From the IMG/VR virus record IMGVR_UViG_3300030451_005197, positions 1 through 27,171 of that record: a stretch of DNA of 27,171 nt, one strand, 5' to 3'. The first letter of the stretch is position 1, and the number at the start of each line of letters is the position of its first letter. Both the position numbers and the translations under genes were made by a program. Shown here piece after piece: positions 19,101 to 25,752 of this stretch. The DNA comes from a virus. Under the pieces are notes generated by a model. The model worked only from the letters and a program-made list of their open reading frames with translations, did not search any database and was not told the origin of the DNA.

Positions 19101-22100
19101 ACTCATACGATCAAGATAGATTTACAGATGATATTCCAGTTTTAGAAAACAATTTAAGGACTTCAGATACACTTGATTTTAGACCTAGAGTTGCACCAAC
19201 AACTAATATTGCAGAATCTCCATTTGCATTTACATCTAGGAGTTTTGCTACATCAGGCACACCACCACTCGTAGTTTCTCCAGAGGGAGATTCCACTTTA
19301 GGTTATAGTTATTTCTTACCTAGAATTGATAAGTTAATTTTAAGTCGTGGAGAAGCCTATGATGGAGATTTTTCAGTTATAAAAGGTGTTTCATCACTTA
19401 ATCCAAAACCACCTGTATTAACTGATGGTGCTATGCATCTTGCAACAATAGATCTTCCAGCATATCTTTACAAACCAAGTGACGCAAAGGTAACTGTTAT
19501 TGAAAACAGAAGATATACCATGAGGGATATTGGTAAATTAGAAGATAGAATAGAAAATTTAGAAACTGTTACTAGTTTAAGTTTACTTGAATTAGATACT
19601 AAAACTTTACAAATTAAAGATACAACTGGTGATAGATTTAAATCTGGATTTTTTGTAGATGATTTTAAAGATCCTAATCGTATTGATGTGACAAATCAAG
19701 ATACTAAAGTTAATATCGATACAGAAAACAATGAATTAGTAGTTCCACAAGAATATTACAGTCTTAAACCACTATTAGGTGTATCAGAAAGTATTGATAT
19801 TAATAGTGCAGACTTTTCTCAAAACCTAGCTTTATTAGATCCAAATGTTAGAAAAACAGGTGATATAATAACACTAGATTACACAGAAGTAAAATCTGAT
19901 ATTGGTAACCCTCAAGCAAGTAGAGTTGAAAATGTCAACCCATACGAAGTTGTTGTTCGTGACGGTAGAATTGCATTAGATCCATCAGAAGATAACTGGA
20001 CAAGAACAATTGAAGTTGATGGTGGAACAAGAACTCTTATTGGAGATAATGCAGGTACATCAACAGCAAGAATTTTAACATCTTCAGTTGAAGAACCATT
20101 TATTAGATCTAGGAACGTTGGATTTAGTGCTCTAAATTTAATGCCATCAGTTAGACATTATCCATTTTTTGATGGAAGAAGTGGTATTGATATTATTCCA
20201 AAATTATTAGAAATTTCTATGGTTTCTGGAACATTTTCAATAACTGAAACTGTTCGTGGTATTTCAACAGATGGTAATCAAATATTTGCATTTAGAGTTG
20301 CACAACCAAACCATAAAACAGGATCTTATAATAACCCAACTTCAGTATTTCCAAGTAATCCTTATAATACTTCACTTTCTTTGGGCACATCCTATACAGA
20401 ATCCTCAACAGTATTAAATGTTGATATTGCTTCTTTATCTCATGATCCTCGATTTTTTGGTAGATTAATTTCGGGTATGAGATTCGTTGGAGAAAGTAGT
20501 GGTGCCATTGCCACGTTGACTAATAATAGATTAATTCCTGATGAATTTGGTGCTGTTTTTGGATCATTCTTCTTTAGAGATCCAAATACAACTCCACCAC
20601 CACCTTTAAGATTTGAGAATGGAATAAAGACATTTAGATTAACATCTGATGCTAATGACGCTGCTGCTACAAGGGGAGATGAAGGTATTGGTATAACTTT
20701 TGGTGAAGGTAGATACAGTACGTTTGGTTTAATTAATACATTTACATCAACAACAACAATAATTCGTCGTCCACCTCCACCACCACCAGCTGCTTTACCT
20801 CCAGCAAGGATTAACAGAAGAGGAAGAAGGAACAATCGTGCAGGAAGAAGAGGTGGAAGAAGAGGTGGAAGAGATCCTCTAGCACAATCATTTACAGTTG
20901 ATGAAAGTGGAATGTTCTTATCATCGATAGAAGTTTATTTCTTCGAAAAAGATGATAGAGTACCTTTGACTGTTCAAGTAAGAACTATGGAGTTAGGAAC
21001 TCCTACAGATGAAATACCTGTCGATTGGGCTGAAGTTGTTTTAGATCCAACAACGTTAGACTCTTCTGGTGAGTCAATTATAAAAACTTCTCCAGATGCA
21101 TCTATACCAACTAAAATTACTTTCCCCTCACCAATATATCTTGAACCTGAAAGAGAATATTGTTTTGTTCTTTTAGCACCAGCAACAATAAAATATAAGG
21201 TTTGGATTGCTCAAATGGGAGAAGAGACAATTGAAACCCAAAGACTTGGAGTTGATGAAGGTTCAAAGAGCATCATAACCAAACAATATTTGGGAGGAAG
21301 TTTATTCAAATCTCAGAATGGAACTATTTGGACAGCTACTCAAACACAGGATATGAAGTTCAATCTTTATAAATGTGCATTTAGTACTACTCCAGGTACA
21401 GTTACAATGTTTAATTCTGACATAATAACTGATGATCAAATTAATTCAAAATTACCAGACAATTCTTTAAAAACTTATCCAAGAAAATTAAAAGTTGGTA
21501 TTGATACAACCACTGCTTTAAGTAGTATCATATCAGTAGGAACAAAAGTTACAGCATCAAACACTTCACCATATACTAATTCTGAAGATGCAAAAGGATT
21601 TGTTGAAAAAATTGGAGGACCAATAGATGGCAGTTCTGTAACTGGCGTTGGAACTGGATATGATGATTCCAATTCACCATACACAGTAAACTTATATTCT
21701 ATTACAGGAGAAGGTACAGGAGCAACAGCGTCCGTAACAGTTAATTCTACAGGTTCAGTCACTGGAGTATCAATTGCTTCAACTGGTAATGGATATGTTG
21801 TGGGTGATGTTTTAGGAATCACTACAGCAGATGTAGGAAATGCTGGAACTGGTGCAGAAGTAACAGTCACTAGCAAATTTGGAATGGATACTTTATATCT
21901 AACAAATGTTCAAGGTGAAAAAATTAGTGATGGTAAAAGATTGACATTTTACACTGATGTTTTTGGAGGAACGATTGCTGACTCTGGAGTAAACGTAAGA
22001 GGTGATTCTGTAGTCAATGGTGATTTATACACTGGAAATGTTCTTGAAGTTAACAGTTCAAATCACTCTATGAATGCTATTCAGAACGTTGTGCAAATTG

Positions 22101-23368
22101 ACGGAGTTAAACCAGATACCATCTCTGTTCTCTTAACAGAAAATATTACTTCAACCGATACTACTATTTCTGTTGCAAATACTGCACCATTTAGTACATT
22201 TGAGGGTATAACCACCAGCACTGGTTATGTTCAAATAGGAAAAGAAATTATTTTCTATGATGGAATTGGTGCAGGAAACTTAAGTGTTGGAACAAGAGGT
22301 TTTGGTGGTTCTCCAAAAGATTCTCATTTTGTTAATGATCAAGCATTTAAATATGAGTTTAATGGAATATCCTTAACTGGTATTAATACAACTCATAATT
22401 TACCAAGTAATAATACATTACAATCATTAAAAACAAGTGATAATTATTTCTTGCAAATTGATAGAGGAGCAGGAAGACCTAACTTACAGGATAGGTCAAG
22501 TGGTATAAATCAAATTAGTTTTAATGATGAAAAAATTGGAGGAGAAAGATCAATTGTAGGATCACAAAACTTCCAATATGATGCATTTATTCCATCAATT
22601 CATACTTTCACACCATCAATTGACACTACAATTTCAGCTCAATTAAGATCTGTATCGGGAACAAGTGAAGGTGGTTCTGAAATATCATTTGTAGATCAAG
22701 GATTTGAAGATGTTGAATTTAATCAAATTAATAGATTAGATTCACCTAGACTTTTATGTTCTAAAGTTAATGAAGATGCACAATTGGGTGGTTTACCACG
22801 CAATAAATCAGTTACAATATTAGCTAAACTTGAAACTCTAGATCCTAATGTATCTCCAGTCTTCGATACGATGAATGCTGCATTTAGATTTATAAGGAAT
22901 AGATTAAATTCACCTATAAGTGACTATACTACTGACTCTAGATCAAATAACTTGACAGGTGATCCACATAATGCATGCTATATTTCACAAAAAGTTAATT
23001 TACAACAAGCATCAACATCCTTGAAAGTATTGGTGAGTGCATATAGACACCCATCTGCTGACTTTAGAGTTTTATATAGATTATTTAAAACCGATTCAAG
23101 CGAAGTTGAACAGGCATACGAACTATTTCCTGGTTTTGATAACTTAAGGGATACTGGCATTGATAAAATTATTATTGATCCAAAGTCGAATAGTGGAAGA
23201 CCTGATGTTCCTGTACCTGCAAGTAAAGATAATGAATTCAGAGAATATGAATTTACTGTAGATGAATTGGATGAATTTGTTGGATTCCAAATCAAAATAG
23301 TAATGAGTGGAACTAACGAAGCATATCCTCCAAGATTTAAAGATTTAAGAGTTATTGCTTTAGCATAA
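16151..23368 (+). CDS. Large DUF4815 virion structural protein (gp9/gp10 position)
   Basis: A 2,405-residue structural protein with the DUF4815-type N-terminus: NISPYYDDFNDDNNFYRVLF, then FRPGRPVQARELTTLQSILQ (residues 27-46) and FKEGSMVLPG. This family is found in T4-like cyanophages where T4 carries genes 9-11, so a role in the outer baseplate or tail-fibre attachment is likely; no enzymatic motif is seen. Visible parts are SGA-type repeats (about residues 487-540, 873-925 and 1444-1478), a Pro-rich then Arg/Gly-rich linker at about 1538-1576 followed by DPLAQSFTVDESGMFLSSIE, a pair of GSGY-type units near 1834-1885, an IDDEII-like module near 1994-2067, and a conserved C-terminal beta-sandwich-like tail ending GFQIKIVMSGTNEAYPPRFK. 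Its stop overlaps the next start by one base (TAATG). Confidence 0.88.
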   Translation: MSQKTNLNISPYYDDFNDDNNFYRVLFRPGRPVQARELTTLQSILQNQLQSFGSHVFKEGSMVLPGGVSYDDSYFSIRVESEHLGLPISLYLDQLKGKKLKGQNSGIELLVNDCKTINEAEGITDITIFVKYLTGNNENISANLEDSESLITLEDITYGNTTIVNGESVATLVPTNASATGSAVKMNEGVYFVRGTFISVPSSTIVLDAYSNEPSYRVGLNITESIITAKDDSSLYDNAKGFSNFAAPGADRLKITATLAKKSLTDTSDVSFVEIIKLREGELKKLQDFSVYNELEKYLAARTFEESGNYSIDNFEVKVADSLDTGLSNGGVYKSNEITEDGNTPSDDLGCIEVSAGKAYVQGFRIDKPGTTIVDFEKPRDKGTTGTALVPFEMGTIVRVNNISGTPALGTNVDANTVSLLSRRKDTVVATGIPTGSYEIGKARVYSFGLRNAPYEGNDSQWNLYLFDVQTYTMITLNAPLSAPQSTFVRGASSGATGFLNALVTSGTEIVLSQTSGTFIPSEKLIINEDEESFRSVVSVRQYTFQDIKSVYQNSSALIAGFIDFSADTILETTRIQSLPSFNNSVISSSNGLTGTITSPGNAFTGIKTDSIIQYQTAGTTDINFNRVTAISADLKTLTVAGVTTVTGVNDGAVGLNTTSSISLASPVVVDKENTGLYAKLGFDNICEVNLANSTLSVSSQSSILSVSGANSVQVEVPAGISSSFFSNFDTQKYSLIYNDGVVESLTRDQFKLVDGGSKVQFSGLSKSTFTGILNTTIEKQGITNKSKQFVRSSKIIIDKTKVGVTTSTNGLTYNRYYGLRIEDREISLNTPDVVNVVSILESKDNNNPTLDRITTISGLSLNTNTIDGERIIGSESGATAQLITRVDAENVEVAYFTDTKFVLGETITFQESNIVTTVQAINLGNNINVTEKYTLDKGQREQFYDYSRIVRKATLSAPSRRLLVIFNFYEVPTTDTGDVFTVNSYDQDRFTDDIPVLENNLRTSDTLDFRPRVAPTTNIAESPFAFTSRSFATSGTPPLVVSPEGDSTLGYSYFLPRIDKLILSRGEAYDGDFSVIKGVSSLNPKPPVLTDGAMHLATIDLPAYLYKPSDAKVTVIENRRYTMRDIGKLEDRIENLETVTSLSLLELDTKTLQIKDTTGDRFKSGFFVDDFKDPNRIDVTNQDTKVNIDTENNELVVPQEYYSLKPLLGVSESIDINSADFSQNLALLDPNVRKTGDIITLDYTEVKSDIGNPQASRVENVNPYEVVVRDGRIALDPSEDNWTRTIEVDGGTRTLIGDNAGTSTARILTSSVEEPFIRSRNVGFSALNLMPSVRHYPFFDGRSGIDIIPKLLEISMVSGTFSITETVRGISTDGNQIFAFRVAQPNHKTGSYNNPTSVFPSNPYNTSLSLGTSYTESSTVLNVDIASLSHDPRFFGRLISGMRFVGESSGAIATLTNNRLIPDEFGAVFGSFFFRDPNTTPPPPLRFENGIKTFRLTSDANDAAATRGDEGIGITFGEGRYSTFGLINTFTSTTTIIRRPPPPPPAALPPARINRRGRRNNRAGRRGGRRGGRDPLAQSFTVDESGMFLSSIEVYFFEKDDRVPLTVQVRTMELGTPTDEIPVDWAEVVLDPTTLDSSGESIIKTSPDASIPTKITFPSPIYLEPEREYCFVLLAPATIKYKVWIAQMGEETIETQRLGVDEGSKSIITKQYLGGSLFKSQNGTIWTATQTQDMKFNLYKCAFSTTPGTVTMFNSDIITDDQINSKLPDNSLKTYPRKLKVGIDTTTALSSIISVGTKVTASNTSPYTNSEDAKGFVEKIGGPIDGSSVTGVGTGYDDSNSPYTVNLYSITGEGTGATASVTVNSTGSVTGVSIASTGNGYVVGDVLGITTADVGNAGTGAEVTVTSKFGMDTLYLTNVQGEKISDGKRLTFYTDVFGGTIADSGVNVRGDSVVNGDLYTGNVLEVNSSNHSMNAIQNVVQIDGVKPDTISVLLTENITSTDTTISVANTAPFSTFEGITTSTGYVQIGKEIIFYDGIGAGNLSVGTRGFGGSPKDSHFVNDQAFKYEFNGISLTGINTTHNLPSNNTLQSLKTSDNYFLQIDRGAGRPNLQDRSSGINQISFNDEKIGGERSIVGSQNFQYDAFIPSIHTFTPSIDTTISAQLRSVSGTSEGGSEISFVDQGFEDVEFNQINRLDSPRLLCSKVNEDAQLGGLPRNKSVTILAKLETLDPNVSPVFDTMNAAFRFIRNRLNSPISDYTTDSRSNNLTGDPHNACYISQKVNLQQASTSLKVLVSAYRHPSADFRVLYRLFKTDSSEVEQAYELFPGFDNLRDTGIDKIIIDPKSNSGRPDVPVPASKDNEFREYEFTVDELDEFVGFQIKIVMSGTNEAYPPRFKDLRVIALA
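20762..20878 (+). other. Pro-rich and Arg/Gly-rich linker in the DUF4815 protein
   Basis: Codons about 1538-1576 encode RRPPPPPPAALPP followed by INRRGRRNNRAGRRGGRRGG and then RDPLAQSF. The DNA is a purine-rich tract with near-repeats of GGAAGAAGAGGT on the plus strand. The segment looks like a flexible, strongly basic hinge between two folded halves of an otherwise acidic protein. Confidence 0.85.
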
Positions 23369-23568
23369 TGATTCCAGTCACAGGTCATAAACATCTATTT
23401 CGAGATGATAAATCAGGGGCAATTGTAAGTACCGATTCTCAAGGGTACTTACAATACAAAAAAATGCAGCAGAGTAAAAAAAACCAAGAAAATGAAATTC
23501 AGAAATTAAGGTCTGATGTAGATGAAATAAAGTCACTTTTAAGAGAACTAATTAATAAATCCTCTTAG
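23368..23568 (+). CDS. Small conserved coiled-coil protein
   Basis: A 66-residue protein that I recognise only as a conserved hypothetical beside structural genes in T4-like marine phages. The first half (MIPVTGHKHLFRDDKSGAIV, then STDSQGYLQYKK) looks globular or peptide-like. The second half, from about residue 34 to 63, is Lys/Glu-rich with a heptad-like pattern (IQKLRSDVDEIKSLLRELI) that suggests a short coiled coil and oligomerisation. Its ATG overlaps the TAA of the DUF4815 gene by one base, with no obvious Shine-Dalgarno site, so translation is probably coupled. The place between large baseplate genes and fibre genes suggests an assembly or attachment factor (inference only). Confidence 0.8.
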   Translation: MIPVTGHKHLFRDDKSGAIVSTDSQGYLQYKKMQQSKKNQENEIQKLRSDVDEIKSLLRELINKSS

Positions 23569-23569
23569 A

Positions 23570-23577
23570 TATAAATA
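23570..23577 (+). promoter_or_regulatory. T4-type late promoter upstream of the fibre/neck genes
   Basis: TATAAATA lies in the 31-bp gap between the 66-codon gene and the gene starting at 23600, 22 bases before that ATG. It is the second exact match placed in an intergenic gap. It would give late transcription of the small virion protein, the fibre-like protein, gp13 and gp14. Confidence 0.75.
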
Positions 23578-23599
23578 TTTAAAAATGTATTGATTAATA

Positions 23600-23938
23600 A
23601 TGGCAGTATATGTATCCAACATTGTAATTGAGCAAGGGTATGACTTTGATACGTCATTTCAATTGGAGGATACTCGCTCTAATGAATTTCTAAATTTAAC
23701 TGGATCGGGAACGACAGCGATGATTAGAAAGCATGCATCTGCTTCAAAGGCAGTATCGTTTGCAACGACTGTTACCGATCCTGATGCAGGGATAATTTCA
23801 ATCTCTTTAACTGCTGCTAATACAGTGTCTCTAAAACCTGGAAGGTACGTATATGATGTAAAAATAATAACTTCTGGTGGTAACCAATATAAAGCCATAG
23901 AAGGTGCAGCACTCGTCAGATCTGGAGTTACAAGGTAA
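23600..23938 (+). CDS. Small virion protein with BppU/Ig-like beta-sandwich pattern
   Basis: A 112-residue protein without cysteines, signal peptide or membrane segment. Its order of motifs is a short N-terminal strand region, GYDFDTSFQLEDTRSN, a LTGSGTTAMIRKHASA stretch, AGIISISLTAANTVSLKPGR, then YVYDVKIITSGGNQYKAIEG and a final LVRSGVTR. This layout resembles the N-terminal beta-sandwich of baseplate upper proteins (BppU type) and similar small virion proteins in T4-like cyanophages. I call the fold by pattern only. It sits directly behind a late promoter and overlaps the next gene by one base (TAATG), so it is probably made together with the fibre-like protein and may anchor it to the virion. 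Confidence 0.8.
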   Translation: MAVYVSNIVIEQGYDFDTSFQLEDTRSNEFLNLTGSGTTAMIRKHASASKAVSFATTVTDPDAGIISISLTAANTVSLKPGRYVYDVKIITSGGNQYKAIEGAALVRSGVTR

Positions 23939-24900
23939 TGGCAACTATAAATGATCGAATTGGATCACAAAATGTAATAAGAGTATTATCTAATGCTTCG
24001 TCACCACCGACAAGATTAGTTAACTTAAGTGATGTCGATTCGAATCGTAAAGCAGAAGATGGTTTACTACTAGTATGGGATATAACATCAGAGAAGTTTA
24101 TCTTAAGTGACACAATTGATGCTTCCTTAATTGCTATAACTGGTATTACATCATTTTCAAATACTACTAACTCTAGCAGCATAGATTCAGGTTCTGTACA
24201 ATTGCAGGGTGGAATTGGTATAAAGAAAAATACTAACATTGGTGAGACTTTAAACGTACTAGGTGACACTACATTACAATCATTAAACGTAGCAGGAATC
24301 ACGACTTTAGCGTCTTCAGGTGGTATTACAACAACTGGTGGTGATCTTTATGTCGGTGGAGATTTATTTGTATTAGATGATATTGTATATGATGAAGTAA
24401 GTGGAAGACAAGTTAATATATCTGGCGTTGGTACATTTGGATCTCTTTACATTGGAAGTAATGAAGTAATAAGCACAACTCGTGAACTGAAAAATATTGC
24501 GTCATTAGATGCAGTAACCACATCAACAATAGAAACAGCAATTTCAAATGCTCCAAATACATTTACAGATTTAAATGTAACTGGAGTTTCAACTTTTATA
24601 GGAATTGCAACCTTTGCCTCTGGTATGAGGGTTTTTGCTGGTGTATCTACATTTGACGCTGGCATTGTAGCGTCTAGTGCTAAAATATCAGATTTAACTG
24701 CAGGACGTATTGTTTACGTAGGATCGCAAGGAGAATTACAAGATAATGCTAATTTAACATTTAATGGTGGTACAGTATTATTATCAGGTAATTTAAATAT
24801 AACTGAACAACTTAATGTAACAGGAATATCTACCTTTGGTTCAGATTTAAATGTTACTGGCACCTTAACTGCTGGATTGATTGATGGAGGCTCGTATTAA
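23938..24900 (+). CDS. Fibre-like repeat virion protein
   Basis: A 320-residue protein with an N-terminal head (MATINDRIGSQNVIRVLSNA, then LVNLSDVD and LLLVWDITSEKFIL, about residues 1-60), which reads like the capsid/tail-attachment domain of cyanophage fibre-like proteins. The rest is a run of short beta repeats built on LNVTGISTF and variants (SLNVAGITTL, INISGVGTFGSL, DLNVTGVSTFIGIATF, RVFAGVSTFDAG, QLNVTGISTFGS). A block ISDLTAGRIVYVGSQGELQD lies at about 251-270. Such repeats normally form trimeric beta-fibres. The place before gene 13 is where T4 has wac (fibritin), but I see no sequence tie to wac. The end (LTAGLIDGGSY) is short, with no separate receptor-binding head or chaperone domain visible. 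Confidence 0.82.
   Translation: MATINDRIGSQNVIRVLSNASSPPTRLVNLSDVDSNRKAEDGLLLVWDITSEKFILSDTIDASLIAITGITSFSNTTNSSSIDSGSVQLQGGIGIKKNTNIGETLNVLGDTTLQSLNVAGITTLASSGGITTTGGDLYVGGDLFVLDDIVYDEVSGRQVNISGVGTFGSLYIGSNEVISTTRELKNIASLDAVTTSTIETAISNAPNTFTDLNVTGVSTFIGIATFASGMRVFAGVSTFDAGIVASSAKISDLTAGRIVYVGSQGELQDNANLTFNGGTVLLSGNLNITEQLNVTGISTFGSDLNVTGTLTAGLIDGGSY
24886..24890 (+). promoter_or_regulatory. Shine-Dalgarno site for gene 13
   Basis: GGAGG lies nine bases before the ATG at 24900, within the last codons of the fibre-like gene. It is the best ribosome binding site in the structural block and fixes the start at the TAATG overlap. Confidence 0.7.
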
Positions 24901-25745
24901 TGGGAAAACCAAATAGTAGACAGGAACTAATAGACTATTGTTTAAGACAATTAGGTGCACCTGTCTTAGAAGTAAACGTGGACGATGACCAAATAGATGA
25001 TCTAGTAGATGATGCAATTCAATACTTCAATGAAAGACATTTTGACGGTGTTGAGAGAATGTACTTGAAGTATAAAATAACACAAGACGACATTGACAGA
25101 GGAAAAGCAGAGGGAACTTCAGGTGTTGGAATAGTTACAACAACTGGAACTTCAACCAATATTTCAGGATATGGTACAACAACATCATCTTTTTACGAAA
25201 CAAGCAATTTTATTCAAGTTCCTGATAGTGTTATTGGTATAGAGAAAATTTTTAAATTTGATACTAGTTCAATATCTGGTGGAATGTTTAGTATTAAGTA
25301 TCAATTATTTTTAAATGATTTATATTATTTTAATTCGGTTGAGTTACTTCAATATACAATGACTAAAAGATATTTGGAAGATATTGATCATTTATTAACA
25401 ACAGACAAACAAATAAGATTTAACAAAAGACAGAATAGGTTATATTTAGATATTGATTGGGAAGCACAAAATACGGATACATTTTTAGTTATTGATTGTC
25501 ATCGAGCATTAGATCCTTCTGAATTTACAAAAGCATTTAATGATAGTTTCTTAAAAAGATACTTAACACTCCTAATAAAAAGACAGTGGGGTTTGAATAT
25601 GATGAAATTTAGTGGAACTAGATTACCAGGTGGAATTGAATTAAATGGTAGACAATATTATGAAGACGCTGAAAGAGAATTGGCAGATATTAAACAAAGA
25701 ATGATGTTGGAATATGAGTTACCACCTCTTGATTTTATAGGATAA
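24900..25745 (+). CDS. 13: Neck protein gp13
   Basis: A 281-residue head-completion/neck protein of the T4-like gp13 family (309 residues in T4). gp13 and gp14 form the ring complex that caps the filled head and lets the tail attach. The N-terminus is diagnostic for the marine form: MGKPNSRQELIDYCLRQLGA, then DDQIDDLVDDAIQYFNERHF and MYLKYKITQDDIDRGKAEG. A Gly/Thr/Ser-rich insert (about residues 73-98) precedes IQVPDSVIGIEKIFKFDT. The C-terminal half has KRYLTLLIKRQWGLNMMKFS and GGIELNGRQYYEDAERELAD, ending with LPPLDFIG. It overlaps the fibre-like gene by one base, and gene 14 follows seven bases after its stop. Confidence 0.92.
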   Translation: MGKPNSRQELIDYCLRQLGAPVLEVNVDDDQIDDLVDDAIQYFNERHFDGVERMYLKYKITQDDIDRGKAEGTSGVGIVTTTGTSTNISGYGTTTSSFYETSNFIQVPDSVIGIEKIFKFDTSSISGGMFSIKYQLFLNDLYYFNSVELLQYTMTKRYLEDIDHLLTTDKQIRFNKRQNRLYLDIDWEAQNTDTFLVIDCHRALDPSEFTKAFNDSFLKRYLTLLIKRQWGLNMMKFSGTRLPGGIELNGRQYYEDAERELADIKQRMMLEYELPPLDFIG

Positions 25746-25752
25746 TGAGAAA

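Noticed and set aside
20440-20835. Minus-strand frame with a hydrophobic start and Gly-rich run
   Set aside because: It is the antisense of the Pro-rich linker and neighbouring codons of the DUF4815 gene; the Gly run is just reverse-read CCA/CCT proline codons.
21475-21876. 133-codon minus-strand frame rich in Val, Pro and Thr
   Set aside because: It mirrors the Gly/Thr/Ser-rich repeat region on the plus strand, has no ribosome binding site and no recognisable features.
23938-24900. Calling the fibre-like gene wac (fibritin)
   Set aside because: Only the position before gene 13 agrees; the protein has beta repeats instead of the long segmented coiled coil of fibritin and no recognisable foldon.
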